From Solimonas sp. (GTDB taxonomy: Bacteria > Pseudomonadota > Gammaproteobacteria > Nevskiales > Nevskiaceae), in contig JASBRP010000031.1 in the NCBI GenBank assembly GCA_030149365.1, positions 1 to 64,000 on the forward strand: a DNA stretch of 64,000 nt, read 5' to 3'. The translations under genes were made by a program, and so were the position numbers. Shown here piece by piece: positions 49,536 through 58,431 of the stretch. The notes beneath the pieces are model-generated. The model did no database searches and was not told where the DNA came from. It saw only the letters and a list, made by a program, of their open reading frames with translations. How positions within the stretch are numbered: position 1 is the stretch's first letter; every line of letters starts with the position of its first letter.

Positions 49536-50570
49536 TCACCCCCGACTCGGCACGTTCGAGCGCTTCCGATGCCGACCGGGGCTGTACCCCGCGAATGTCC
49601 TGAATGATCGATTGAAGTTCGAGGGGTCCTGGAAGCCCAACGAATACGCCACCTCGTTGGCACTCATTCCACGGCCGAGGCGTTCGCACGCGACCTCATG
49701 CTGGATGCGACCGGCGAGTTCGCGAAACGAAGTGCCTTCGCGCTCCAGATAGCGGTGCAGCGTCCGTGTCGACAGGTTGAGCTGACCCGCCAGCTCCTCC
49801 TGCGAGGGCAGGCCATCGGCGACTTCGCGTAGGGTCATCGCGACCCAGTCGGCAAATCGTCCACCGTCGGCCGCTTTTTTAACCAGCGAACGGCATCGAT
49901 CCTCGGCAACCCGCCGGGCGTGGCTGTCGGCCATGTCGAGTCTCAGCGCGTCGGGATCCTCCAGGATGCACAGGCTGACGCACGGCAGGGCGCTGGCTTC
50001 GAAGCGAACTCGCACGCCCTTGAGCTCCTTCTGATATCGATGCAGGTGCGGCGGCTCGGGGATGGATATATCCAATCGGCACTGCGGGCGCCGGGCGCCG
50101 GTGAGATCGCGAACCCCCCGCAGGGCGGCCATGCCGATCGCCTCGAGGTGGAATGACAAGCTGAGATGGCTCATTGCCACCCGTGGCCGAAACTGCACCT
50201 CGCCATGGTTCGGCCCCCGCACATACCGCATGCTGAAGCTCGGCATCACGAGTCGGAAGTATTGCGCTTCGAAGCGCAAGGCCTCACCCAGCGTGGCACT
50301 GTTGAGCATGCCGAACCCGACGAAGCTGTGGGAACTGGCGCTCACCAGCTTGCCCAGGTCGAAGCCCAGGTCGGTTCGGCCCAGCATTCGCGACAGTTCG
50401 GCGATCAGCCGGTCGACTTTCGAAACCGGAATCGTCGCGTCGGGGGCTGTGAGCGTTCGCGGGGCGATACGGAGCGTTTTAAGGGCTACCTCCAGCGCGG
50501 ATTCCAGTTCCGGCGAGACTTCGGCGAGTCGCGCGTAGTAGCGGGCAGGCACTTTGGGTTCGGCGTCCAT
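49536..50570 (-). CDS. AraC-family transcriptional regulator (OruR-like)
   Basis: A 344-residue regulator. The N-terminal ligand domain (about residues 1-200, with RTLTAPDATIPVSKVDRLIAELSRMLGRTDLGFDLG) is of the arabinose-binding/OruR type. The C-terminal double helix-turn-helix contains PSQEELAGQLNLSTRTLHRYLEREGTSFRELAGRIQHEVACERLGRGMSANEVAYSLGFQDPSNFNRSFRTFAGYSPGRHRK. It is divergent from the P450 fusion gene with 146 bp between starts, an arrangement typical of an activator of alkane or terpene hydroxylase genes. The inducer is unknown. Confidence 0.92.
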   Translation of the reverse strand: MDAEPKVPARYYARLAEVSPELESALEVALKTLRIAPRTLTAPDATIPVSKVDRLIAELSRMLGRTDLGFDLGKLVSASSHSFVGFGMLNSATLGEALRFEAQYFRLVMPSFSMRYVRGPNHGEVQFRPRVAMSHLSLSFHLEAIGMAALRGVRDLTGARRPQCRLDISIPEPPHLHRYQKELKGVRVRFEASALPCVSLCILEDPDALRLDMADSHARRVAEDRCRSLVKKAADGGRFADWVAMTLREVADGLPSQEELAGQLNLSTRTLHRYLEREGTSFRELAGRIQHEVACERLGRGMSANEVAYSLGFQDPSNFNRSFRTFAGYSPGRHRKRSNVPSRG

Positions 50571-50597
50571 TGACAGGTCCCTGGAGGATTCATCTAC

Positions 50598-50703
50598 CTA
50601 TGGCGGATTATGACCATAAAGTGGCTGAATATCACCATCACGCAGTTAAGGATCAATCCAAGCTGATTGCCTGATGCTGTCCGGTCGCAAAAACTCGCCA
50701 TAG
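50598..50703. promoter_or_regulatory. Shared AraC / P450 promoter region with separated inverted repeat
   Basis: CTATGGCG (50598-50605) recurs inverted as CGCCATAG (50696-50703), about 90 bp apart, close to the two divergent starts. They might be AraC-type half sites; the evidence is only sequence symmetry. The P450 ribosome-binding site AGGGGGAATG follows the second copy. Confidence 0.3.
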
Positions 50704-50716
50704 GGGGAATGCAGTC

Positions 50717-53173
50717 ATGAGCTTGCTAAAAAAGGTGATCGACAAGGCACAGGCGAAGATTCCGCTGGAGCGACAGGTCCAGGGACTGAACCTGTACCAC
50801 AAGGCCAAGAGGCTCGTGGTCGAAGACAACCAGCCGGATTTCGTGGAGGAGAGGATCCCCGATGTCAACGAAGTTGCGCTGACTGACATCGACGTGAGCA
50901 ACCCGTTCTTGTGGCGGCAAGGACAGTGGCAGCCGTACTTCAAGCGACTGCGGGACGAAGCGCCTGTGCACTACCAGGCGAACAGCGCCTTCGGACCTTA
51001 CTGGTCGGTCACCCGCTACGACGATATCGTCACGGTGGACAAGGACTTCGAGACATTCTCTGCCGCGCCACAGATCGTGATCGGCAGCCCGCCCGAAGGC
51101 CTCGACATCGAGATGTTCATCGCCATGGACCCGCCGCGTCATGATGAGCAGCGGGCAGCGGTCCAGGGGGTCGTGGCCCCCCAGAACCTCGAGGAGCTGG
51201 AGGGACTCATCCGCTCTCGCGTGCAGGAGGTTCTCGACAATCTGCCTGTGCACGAACCATTCGACTGGGTGGACAAGGTCAGCATCGAGCTGACCGCTCG
51301 GATGCTCGCTACCCTCCTCGACTTTCCGTACGAGCAGCGTCGCAAGCTCGTCTATTGGACCGACGCGACGGCTGCCGCCGCCTCCGCGACCGGCGGCCTG
51401 AGTGACGTGGACGAGATATGGCGAGCCGTTGCCGACATGGCGAAGAGCTTCAGCGCCCTGTGGCACGACAAGGCGGCCCGACTGGCGGCTGGAGAGAAGC
51501 CCGGCTACGACCTGATCACGCTCATGCAGATGTCAGAGGATACCAAGGACCTGATCAACAGGCCGATGGAATTCCTCGGCAACCTCATCCTGCTGATCGT
51601 CGGAGGCAACGACACTACGCGCAACTCGATGTCGGGTGGCGTCTTTGCGCTGAACCTGTTCCCGGATGAGTTTGCTCGCCTCAAGAAGGACCACAAGCTC
51701 GTCCCGAAGCTGGTCAGTGAGATCATCCGCTGGCAGACTCCCCTGGCCTACATGCGCCGGATCGCCAAGAAGGACACTGTCCTCAACGGCCAATTCATCC
51801 GCAAGGGCGACAAGGTCGTCATGTGGTACGCGTCGGCCAATCGTGACGAGCGCACGTTCGAGAAGCCCGATGACTTCATCGTCGACCGTCCCAACGCACG
51901 CCACCACCTGGCATTCGGCATCGGCGTTCATCGCTGCATGGGCAGCCGCCTGGCCGAAATGCAGTTGCGGATCCTGTGGGAGGAGCTGCTGGCGCGGTTC
52001 GACGACATCGAAGTCATGGAAGAGCCGGAGTACATCCAGTCGAACTTCGTCAGGGGCTACACCAGGATGATGGTCACCCTCACGCCGATCGGCGAGACGA
52101 GTCGAACGGGAGGCCGCAGACGGGACGCGCTTCGAAATGGACAGGCGCAACGCGCCGGTGCAGGACGACAGCCCGACGTTACTCGAGCCACGCCGCTCGG
52201 CGCGCGTGAGGCGCGCGTCTCGAGCATCGCGGAACGCGATCTCGACCTTCGCGTCGCGGGCCGTCGAGACGTGGCGAAGGGCGTCGTCGAACTCACTCTG
52301 GCTGCCCCATCAGGGGCACAGCTGCCCTCCTGGACCGCCGGCGCTCACATCGATCTCGTACTTGGCCCGACTCTGACACGACAGTACTCCCTGTGCGGCA
52401 GTACCGCCGACAAGTCGATATGGAAAGTCGCCGTCCTTCGCGAGCCGGAAAGCCGGGGCGGTTCGGAACACGTCCACGAAGAGCTGACAGAGGGTGCCCT
52501 CATCCGAACTCGAGGTCCGCGCAACCACTTTCCCCTCGTCTCGTCCCCATGCTACCAATTCATTGCCGGCGGCATCGGCATCACGCCGATCCTCGCGATG
52601 ATCGAGGCCGCCGACGCGCGCGGCGCCGCGTGGAAGCTGTTTTACCTCGGTCGGTCCCGAGCGTCGATGGCATTCCTCGACAAGCTCGATGGCGACAGCC
52701 GGGTAACGGTCTGGGCGAAGGACGAGAAAGGACGGTTCGATCTCGCGTCGGTGCTCGGCACACCGCAGCCAGACACCTTGGTCTACTGCTGCGGCCCGGA
52801 AGCACTTCTTGACGCGGTCGAAGAAATGGGCGAATCGTGGCCCGAAGGCAGCGTACACATCGAGCGGTTCGCAGCCAAGAAGGTCGAGGCCCCCGAGGAC
52901 GCGCTGGACTCATTCGAGGTCGTGTGCACGCGCTCAGGGACGACCGTGAAGGTCAGCGAAGGCACCTCAACCTTCGAAGCACTCGAGAATGCCGGTGTCC
53001 ATGTGATGGGGTCCTGCATGAAAGGCATCTGCGGCACCTGCGAGGTTGACGTCATGGAGGGCACGCCCGACCACCGCGACTCGATCCTGTCCAAGGCAGA
53101 GCGTGCGCGTGGAGACACGATCATGCTTTGTGTTTCCCGCTCACTGTCAAAGAGGCTGGTGCTCGATGTGTGA
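50717..53173 (+). CDS. Self-sufficient cytochrome P450: CYP153-like heme domain fused to a PFOR-type reductase
   Basis: An 818-residue fusion. Residues 1-455 form a bacterial P450. The I-helix is GGNDTTRNSMSGG (297-309), the ExxR motif is E335-R338, and the heme loop is FGIGVHRCMG with Cys407; these most resemble CYP153 alkane/fatty-acid hydroxylases. A linker (456-500) leads to a phthalate-dioxygenase-reductase-type module: the flavin motif RQYSLCG (555-561), the NADH-binding GGIGITP (618-624) and CGP (692-694), then a C-terminal plant-type [2Fe-2S] domain with Cys767, 772, 775 and 805. It should oxidise its substrate with NADH and no separate redox partners. No in-frame start lies in the linker. 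The gene is divergent from an AraC-type activator. The substrate is unproven. Confidence 0.88.
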   Translation: MSLLKKVIDKAQAKIPLERQVQGLNLYHKAKRLVVEDNQPDFVEERIPDVNEVALTDIDVSNPFLWRQGQWQPYFKRLRDEAPVHYQANSAFGPYWSVTRYDDIVTVDKDFETFSAAPQIVIGSPPEGLDIEMFIAMDPPRHDEQRAAVQGVVAPQNLEELEGLIRSRVQEVLDNLPVHEPFDWVDKVSIELTARMLATLLDFPYEQRRKLVYWTDATAAAASATGGLSDVDEIWRAVADMAKSFSALWHDKAARLAAGEKPGYDLITLMQMSEDTKDLINRPMEFLGNLILLIVGGNDTTRNSMSGGVFALNLFPDEFARLKKDHKLVPKLVSEIIRWQTPLAYMRRIAKKDTVLNGQFIRKGDKVVMWYASANRDERTFEKPDDFIVDRPNARHHLAFGIGVHRCMGSRLAEMQLRILWEELLARFDDIEVMEEPEYIQSNFVRGYTRMMVTLTPIGETSRTGGRRRDALRNGQAQRAGAGRQPDVTRATPLGAREARVSSIAERDLDLRVAGRRDVAKGVVELTLAAPSGAQLPSWTAGAHIDLVLGPTLTRQYSLCGSTADKSIWKVAVLREPESRGGSEHVHEELTEGALIRTRGPRNHFPLVSSPCYQFIAGGIGITPILAMIEAADARGAAWKLFYLGRSRASMAFLDKLDGDSRVTVWAKDEKGRFDLASVLGTPQPDTLVYCCGPEALLDAVEEMGESWPEGSVHIERFAAKKVEAPEDALDSFEVVCTRSGTTVKVSEGTSTFEALENAGVHVMGSCMKGICGTCEVDVMEGTPDHRDSILSKAERARGDTIMLCVSRSLSKRLVLDV

Positions 53174-53537
53174 ACCATTCAAAGGACTGCCGGTTCGTCG
53201 CTGCAACCGCCGATGAGGCCTGGCATTTCCGATGACTGCGAAATGCTGGCGCGTCGATGTGCCTTGTCAGGCACAGGGTAAAGCGTCGTTGGACCTGGGT
53301 GATGAGTTCAACATCGCCGCCCGGCTCGCGAGGATTCGGGAGTCGATAACCTACGGGGCAAGCCAGCGCGGCACGGAGCGTGTGCCTGATATCGCGAGGA
53401 TTTCGATGCTGGTTTGCCCCCAAAGCCGTCATTGGTGAGAGGCAGCTGCTGGCACATTTGAGCCGCTCCGGCCGAATGTCTCAGGCCAGCCCAAAGCGGA
53501 ATTGGCGATATACCAATTCATTGCTGGTAAGCGGTCG
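53174..53537. other. Non-coding stretch between the P450 and arsenic genes
   Basis: These 364 bp hold no convincing gene; a 68-codon frame at 53232-53438 lacks a ribosome-binding site and family features. A short hairpin (GGTCG / CGACC near 53530-53543) overlaps the arsH stop. No terminator with a T-run was seen. Confidence 0.6.
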
Positions 53538-54308
53538 TTAGCGACCACCCACTTCTGGCGCCTCAGCCCCTGAGATAGCTATCGACGACAAGTCGGTCTC
53601 CGGGTCGATTGGGCGCTGCTCTTCCTTCCGCTCCGAGTACCGATCCACCAATGTTCCGGCATGAGGCCGCAGCAGGATCGTGAAGCGAACCAGTTCCTCC
53701 ATGACATCGACGATGCGATCGTAGTAGGACGAAAGCCGCATGCGGCCGTTGGCGTCGAACTCCTCGAAGGCCTTCGCGACGCTCGACTGGTTGGGGATCG
53801 TAAACATGCGCATCCAGCGCCCCAGGAGGCGCAGCGTGTTCACCGCGTTGAACGACTGCGAGCCGCCACTGACCTGCATGACCGCCAGCGTCCGACCCTG
53901 CGTCGGGCGGATTCCACCCATGTTGAGGGGCAGGTGATCAATCTGGGATTTCATCAGGCCGGTAATCTGGCCGTGGCGCTCAGGGCTGCACCAGACATGG
54001 CCTTCTGACCACGTGGACAGCTCCCTCAGTTCCTGCACCGCCGGATGCTTATCGCCGGCAACCTGATCGGGCATCGGCAAGTCCGAAGGATCGAAGATGC
54101 GGGCTTCAGCGCCGAAGTGATTCAGGATGCGAGCTGCCTCTTCCGTAGCGAAACGAGAGAAGGATCGCGGCCTCAGCGATCCGTAAAGCAGGAGGATGCG
54201 AGGCTTGTGCGTATCGGGGCCCAGGCCAAGGCCGGGCCGGCTCAGCACATAGCGCGAATCGAGTGCGGGAAGATGCTCTGCATCAGCGAGGATTCTAACG
54301 CGGCTCAC
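53538..54308 (-). CDS. arsH: ArsH NADPH-dependent FMN oxidoreductase
   Basis: A 256-residue flavodoxin-fold protein that oxidises trivalent organoarsenicals and reduces azo or metal substrates with NADPH. The FMN-phosphate loop is [13 protein letters not shown]. ArsH motifs include [61 protein letters not shown] and [27 protein letters not shown]. The start is GTG, overlapping the arsC stop (GTGA). It is last gene of the arsenic operon. Confidence 0.95.
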   Translation of the reverse strand: MSRVRILADAEHLPALDSRYVLSRPGLGLGPDTHKPRILLLYGSLRPRSFSRFATEEAARILNHFGAEARIFDPSDLPMPDQVAGDKHPAVQELRELSTWSEGHVWCSPERHGQITGLMKSQIDHLPLNMGGIRPTQGRTLAVMQVSGGSQSFNAVNTLRLLGRWMRMFTIPNQSSVAKAFEEFDANGRMRLSSYYDRIVDVMEELVRFTILLRPHAGTLVDRYSERKEEQRPIDPETDLSSIAISGAEAPEVGGR

Positions 54309-54748
54309 GATGTGCCACCGGCCTTCACCCGGATGCCTGCTGCGTCAACAACGACCTCGCCGTCTTCCTTGCTGAATGCGCCCTGCTGCGGTGTCGGCAG
54401 CAGGTCGAGCACCAATTCCGAGGGGCGGCACAAGCGGACCCCCTGAGGCGAGACGACAATGGGCCGATTGATGAGAATAGGGTGCTGCATCATCGCATCG
54501 AGCAGTTGCTCACCACTCAGCTCCGAGTTATCCAGGCCAAGCTCCGCAAAGGGCGTTCCTTTCTCGCGGAGAATCTCGCGAATCGGAATGCCCATTCGGC
54601 GGATGAGGGATGCCAGCAAGGGCTTTGCAGGAGGGGTCTTCAGGTACTCGATCACGTGCGGTTCGATGCCCGCGTTCCGGATCATTGCCAGGGTATTGCG
54701 GGAGGTTCCGCAATCCGGGTTGTGGTAGATGACGATATCGATATCCAT
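54305..54748 (-). CDS. arsC: Arsenate reductase, glutaredoxin-coupled type
   Basis: A 147-residue arsenate reductase. The active Cys sits in [16 protein letters not shown]; the arginine-containing motifs [22 protein letters not shown] are also typical. It reduces arsenate to arsenite using glutathione and glutaredoxin. The ATG at 54748 is used. A second, unrelated arsenate reductase type lies two genes upstream, so the operon has both mechanisms. Confidence 0.95.
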   Translation of the reverse strand: MDIDIVIYHNPDCGTSRNTLAMIRNAGIEPHVIEYLKTPPAKPLLASLIRRMGIPIREILREKGTPFAELGLDNSELSGEQLLDAMMQHPILINRPIVVSPQGVRLCRPSELVLDLLPTPQQGAFSKEDGEVVVDAAGIRVKAGGTS

Positions 54749-54777
54749 GCCAGTGCTCAATGTGGGCGGCTAAGTGC

Positions 54778-55473
54778 CTAATCCTGATGTGGCTGCAATA
54801 CATCTGGAGCGTGTTGCGGCAGAGCCGGCACGAGCCAGCGGAACAGCGCCGTGGCAGCCATGGCTCCCAGCAGTTGCGCGAGGATGAAGCCCGGAGCATC
54901 CCACGGCCGGATGCCCGCAAAACTTTCGGTGGCAGCACGGGCGAGCGTGACGGCGGGATTGGCGAACGAGGTGGACGCGGTGAACCAGTAGGCCGCAACG
55001 ATGTAGGAGGCCACGGCCAGCGGCACGGACTCTGCCCGGCGACGCGAGCAACCCCAGATCACAGCCAGCAAGCCGAAGGTGGCGACGAACTCGCTGAACA
55101 GCTGCGGCGCCCCGGCCCGCACCTTGGTGGATGCCGAAAATATTGGCTCTCCGAACATGAGGTGTGCCGCCGCCACGCCTGCAAAGGCGCCGGAGATCTG
55201 TGCCAAGACATAGCCAGGAACTTCGCCCCACGGCAGGCCACGTTGCCAGGCATCGGCGAGCGTCACGGCCGGGTTGAAGTGGGCCCCGGAAATGGGGCCG
55301 AACGTCAGGATCAGCGCCACCAGGGCGGCGCCCGTTGCCAGTGTATTCGCCAGCAGCGCAAGGGCAACGTTCCCGCCAGCCAGGCGCTCGGCCATGATGC
55401 CGGAGCCAACTACTGTGGCCAGCAGCAGCGAGGTGCCAAGGGCTTCGGCGACGAGACGACGGGAATAGCTCAT
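54778..55473 (-). CDS. aqpS: Aquaporin-type arsenite channel (AqpS-like)
   Basis: A 231-residue major intrinsic protein with six membrane helices and two NPA boxes, HFNPAVTLADA and FANPAVTLARA. In the arsenic operon of Sinorhizobium meliloti, a channel of this kind replaces the efflux pump: arsenite made inside by ArsC leaves by diffusion through AqpS. No arsB or acr3 is present here, which matches that scheme. The start overlaps the upstream arsC stop by 4 bp. A 5'-truncated second copy lies at 58432-58738. Confidence 0.93.
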   Translation of the reverse strand: MSYSRRLVAEALGTSLLLATVVGSGIMAERLAGGNVALALLANTLATGAALVALILTFGPISGAHFNPAVTLADAWQRGLPWGEVPGYVLAQISGAFAGVAAAHLMFGEPIFSASTKVRAGAPQLFSEFVATFGLLAVIWGCSRRRAESVPLAVASYIVAAYWFTASTSFANPAVTLARAATESFAGIRPWDAPGFILAQLLGAMAATALFRWLVPALPQHAPDVLQPHQD

Positions 55474-55970
55474 TCCTTGCCGATGTCCGCGACGCGCTTC
55501 TGGAGGGCCAGCCGATCAAGCTTGTCGAAGGGAAGGCTGGCGAAGAGTTCGATGCGACGGCGCAGTACCAGGAAGGTGTCGGTGAAGGCGCGGCGCTTCT
55601 GATCATCGGAGCCTTCCACGGCGGCCGGGTCAGGCATACCCCAATGTGCCGTCATTGGCTGCCCTGGCCAATAGGGGCATTGCTCACCGGCCGCCTGATC
55701 GCAAACGGTAAAAACGAAGTCCAACCCCGGAGCCCCCGGCAGCGCGAATTCGTCCCAACTTTTGCTGCGTAGGCCCTCAGTAGACAGGTGGCTGCGCTGA
55801 AGCAGTTCGATGGCGAAGGGGTTTACCTCGCCTCGGGGCTGACTGCCCGCGCTATAGGCCTTGAACTTGCCCATGCTGAGACTGAGATTGTTCATCGCAG
55901 CTTCGGCCAGGATCGACCGGGCGGAGTTACCCGTGCAGAGGAACAGGACGTTGAAAGGTTTGTGCGACAC
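55470..55970 (-). CDS. arsC: Arsenate reductase, low-molecular-weight phosphatase type
   Basis: A 166-residue LMW-PTPase-fold arsenate reductase. The P-loop is LFLCTGNSARSILAEA with nucleophile Cys; the second catalytic Cys is probably in FVFTVCDQAAGEQCPYWPGQP, and DP of GMPDPAAVEG is the general acid. It reduces arsenate with thioredoxin or a similar partner. It is the first enzyme gene after arsR and overlaps aqpS. Confidence 0.94.
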   Translation of the reverse strand: MSHKPFNVLFLCTGNSARSILAEAAMNNLSLSMGKFKAYSAGSQPRGEVNPFAIELLQRSHLSTEGLRSKSWDEFALPGAPGLDFVFTVCDQAAGEQCPYWPGQPMTAHWGMPDPAAVEGSDDQKRRAFTDTFLVLRRRIELFASLPFDKLDRLALQKRVADIGKE

Positions 55971-56028
55971 GGTGGACTCCGTCCATCAGCAGTAAGACTT
56001 GGCGGGGGTGGTGTGAAGACGCTGCATA

Positions 56029-56361
56029 TCAGCACTCCTTGCAGCTGGCAGGCGTGGAGCACTCAGTCGCGGTCGTGCTCTCTGCGCAGCAGTTCTCGGT
56101 GAGGTATGCGAGAAGGCTGTTCATGACCTTGAAGTCAGGCGCGTAATAGATGAAACGGCCTTCCTGGCGGGACTTCAGCAGGCCGACGCTGCTCAGTTCC
56201 TTGAGGTGGAACGAGAGGGTGTTGGGTGCCACGCCCAGGCGCTCAGCGATATCGCCGGCAGCCATGCCGTCCGGGCCCTTTTGGACGAGCAGGCGGAATA
56301 GGGCGAGACGAGACCCCTGAGCCAAGGCTCCCAGCAGTGAAACAGCGGCATCGATCTTCAT
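56029..56361 (-). CDS. arsR: ArsR-family arsenite-responsive repressor
   Basis: A 110-residue winged-helix repressor (DGMAAGDIAERLGVAPNTLSFHLKELSSVGLLKSRQEGRFIYY). It lacks the classical Cys-Val-Cys site in the DNA-binding helix. Instead it ends with Cys91, Cys92, Cys101, Cys107 and Cys110, similar to the C-terminal As(III) site of the Acidithiobacillus ferrooxidans type. It represses the ars operon through dyads just upstream of its own start. Confidence 0.94.
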   Translation of the reverse strand: MKIDAAVSLLGALAQGSRLALFRLLVQKGPDGMAAGDIAERLGVAPNTLSFHLKELSSVGLLKSRQEGRFIYYAPDFKVMNSLLAYLTENCCAESTTATECSTPASCKEC

Positions 56362-56364
56362 ATT

Positions 56365-56406
56365 TCAATAATTATCGAATTAAAGTGTCATGTCAATAAT
56401 CATTGA
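56365..56406. promoter_or_regulatory. Candidate ArsR operator pair
   Basis: Two near-identical dyads of form TCAATAATYATYGA at 56365-56378 and 56393-56406, 28 bp apart, stand directly upstream of arsR in an AT-rich stretch. The rest of the gap, to 56698, shows no gene or other element. Confidence 0.55.
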
Positions 56407-56698
56407 AATGTCATCTGCAACAGGTGGGCCGCTTCTGACCAAACGGATAAAGTTGGATCGTCACTTGCGCTCGAACTGCGTGGCAGGCGTGCTTAGCGGG
56501 GTTATCTGCCAGAAGGGGGTGTCGAATACGCCAATCACGGCGCCCCAAAGCGGTCAGTCACGACCGGCGGCAGTTGGCACGAAACGGACATCTAACTGAA
56601 GGATGATTGGCGACAACAGCCTCCTACTCGATTCCGGCGACCTTTTACGCTGGCACGAATTTGTTCGCGAGGCTACGCCCAGCAATGGGGAGTCCGCT

Positions 56699-57787
56699 TC
56701 ACCAGCTGGAACTTGAGCCGCCGCCACCGGATCTTCCGCCGCCTGAAGACGACGAACTGGAACTCGAGCTGGAACCCGAGGAGGACGATGCGCGGCTTGC
56801 ATGGTAGGCCGGGGTATAGGCATACACACCGGGCGCAGTCTCCTTCAGATGCCCCTTCTCGAGCATCTCCACGCGTTTCCGTGCGAGTCGGTCCAGAAAT
56901 CTGCGGTAGTGCTCCGGGGAAGCATATCTGCGCCCGGACAAGATCATCGTCAGGCCGAGAATCAGCAGAGACGCCACCACGCAGATGTAGAACGCCTCCA
57001 CGAATAGCGCTGATAGGAGGAACACGAAGATTCCAGGATTGATGGACAGGAAGGCCTGGATTCCCAAGGAGGATTTCGATGGCTTCCACCCGCCCTTGCT
57101 CCCGACGATCTCTTCGTCATCCATCGACAGGCTGGGATCCAGCTTCTGCAAGCGCATGCGCCCGCGCTTTACCCGCCAGTTGCGAATCGGAGAGAAAAGC
57201 CAGATGACCAGGACCAGCGCCCCCCAGGCCTTGCCCCCACGCTCCCAATCGAATTCCTCCCCCTCCTCGACGCTTACCTGCTCCATTTCGCCCATTGCGT
57301 ATGGATCATTGGCGGCAACACGCGACAGGAACTCAAAGGACGCAATGATGGCTCCGGCCGTGTCACCCTCGCGCATCTTCGGCGCGAGGTAGTCGTCCAG
57401 CGCATGCCGCGCCACCACGTCCGGTATGCTGCCTTCCAGGCCGTAGCCGACCTCGAAACGGGACTTGCGGTCGTTCATTGCCAGAACCAGCAGCAGGCCG
57501 TTGTCCACGCCCTTTTGTCCTAGCTGCCATTTCCCGAAGGCTTCGACGGCCACGCTTTCGATCGGCCGGCCATCGAGCGTGGACACGATGAAAACTGCAC
57601 CCCAGAGGTGGTTGGACTCGCGAATCCGCTGCAGTTCAGCGTTGACCTGTTGCTTGCCGGCTTCATCGAGATAGCCATCGGGATCGACGACGTTGGGTGT
57701 GAACTCGGGAATCTCGACAGCAGATGCCGAGCCCGGAAAAAGGAAGTTTGCCAGGGCGACAATGGCCAGCATCCGCAGAATACGCAT
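56699..57787 (-). CDS. TPM-domain membrane protein (YgcG family)
   Basis: A 362-residue protein. A signal peptide (to about residue 23) is followed by a TPM domain (VVDPDGYLDEAGKQQVNAELQRI ... GVDNGLLLVLAMNDRKSRFEVGYGLEGSIPD). Membrane segments lie near residues 185-200 and 245-285, and the C-terminal tail is rich in Ser and Gly, ending SGGGGSSSSW. Tails of this kind are common in YgcG proteins. Function is poorly known; acid-phosphatase activity and photosystem-repair roles are reported for plant TPM proteins. The ATG at 57787 has GAGGGAG upstream. No operon partner is apparent; 57788-58018 is non-coding. Confidence 0.85.
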   Translation of the reverse strand: MRILRMLAIVALANFLFPGSASAVEIPEFTPNVVDPDGYLDEAGKQQVNAELQRIRESNHLWGAVFIVSTLDGRPIESVAVEAFGKWQLGQKGVDNGLLLVLAMNDRKSRFEVGYGLEGSIPDVVARHALDDYLAPKMREGDTAGAIIASFEFLSRVAANDPYAMGEMEQVSVEEGEEFDWERGGKAWGALVLVIWLFSPIRNWRVKRGRMRLQKLDPSLSMDDEEIVGSKGGWKPSKSSLGIQAFLSINPGIFVFLLSALFVEAFYICVVASLLILGLTMILSGRRYASPEHYRRFLDRLARKRVEMLEKGHLKETAPGVYAYTPAYHASRASSSSGSSSSSSSSSSGGGRSGGGGSSSSW

Positions 57788-58018
57788 CGGCACTCCCTCG
57801 GCTATCCACACCAGAGCCCCGATTATGGCACCGGCCCCGCATCAGGATGCAGGAGGAAAAGCGATCTTCCCGGCAAATAGCCGGATCAGCTTGACCAGGC
57901 ATCAAAGCAAGCCGCTACGGGCCAGGACAACATCGCATGTCGACGAGTGCGGCAACACCAAGGTGTGTGTGCTTGGGCTTGCAGAAGCTCTTGTCGATTC
58001 GCCAAAGCGGCCGATCAC

Positions 58019-58429
58019 TCACACCCCTGTGCGCGCCCATCCATTGGCTTGCAGCAGCGCCAGCACCCGCTGACGGATGTCATCGCGAATGCCACGCACC
58101 TGGTCCGCCGAGCCACCCTTGGGATACTGCAAGGGCCAGTCGTCGCGGCGCAGCCCGGGGACGTAAGGGCATTCGTCGCCGCAGCCCATCGTGACCAGCA
58201 GTTCCGCGCCCTGCGCCAGCTCCGCCGTCAGCTTCGCAGGGCGAGCCGCGGAGAGGTCGATACCGACCTCGCGCATCGCCTCCAGCACCTCCGGATGCAC
58301 GCGCGCGGCCGGCTGGGTACCGGCGGAAATGGCACGTGCCTGGGCCGGGTCGGCTAGCTGTCTGAAGAAGGCGGCAGACATCTGCGAGCGTCCCGCATTG
58401 TGTACGCAGGCGAAAATCACGGTCTTCAT
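58019..58429 (-). CDS. arsC: Second low-molecular-weight arsenate reductase
   Basis: A 136-residue LMW-PTPase-type arsenate reductase. The P-loop is FACVHNAGRSQMSAAFF with catalytic Cys; the loop ELLVTMGCGDECPYVPG holds further Cys residues, and the acid is replaced by a DDWPLQYPKG region. It differs clearly from the one at 55470-55970, so it is not a recent copy. It lies 2 bp after a truncated aqpS, the remnant of another arsenic gene group. Confidence 0.92.
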   Translation of the reverse strand: MKTVIFACVHNAGRSQMSAAFFRQLADPAQARAISAGTQPAARVHPEVLEAMREVGIDLSAARPAKLTAELAQGAELLVTMGCGDECPYVPGLRRDDWPLQYPKGGSADQVRGIRDDIRQRVLALLQANGWARTGV

Positions 58430-58431
58430 GG

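Noticed and set aside
49423-49752. Small plus-strand frames between the MFS and AraC genes
   Set aside because: They run antisense through the AraC helix-turn-helix region and lack motifs.
52080-52230. P450 and reductase as two separate genes
   Set aside because: The frame is open throughout and has no usable in-frame start in the linker; the alternative frame starting at 52137 does not encode reductase sequence.
53232-53438. 68-codon frame after the P450 gene
   Set aside because: No ribosome-binding site, no recognisable motif and atypical composition.
52553-53524. 14-bp repeat TACCAATTCATTGC at 52553-52566 and 53511-53524 as trace of a duplicated reductase
   Set aside because: A few exact 14-bp repeats are expected by chance in 64 kb and similarity does not extend beyond it.
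56390-56807. Short plus-strand frames around the ars promoter and TPM tail
   Set aside because: They overlap the operator or are antisense to the Ser/Gly tail of the TPM gene.
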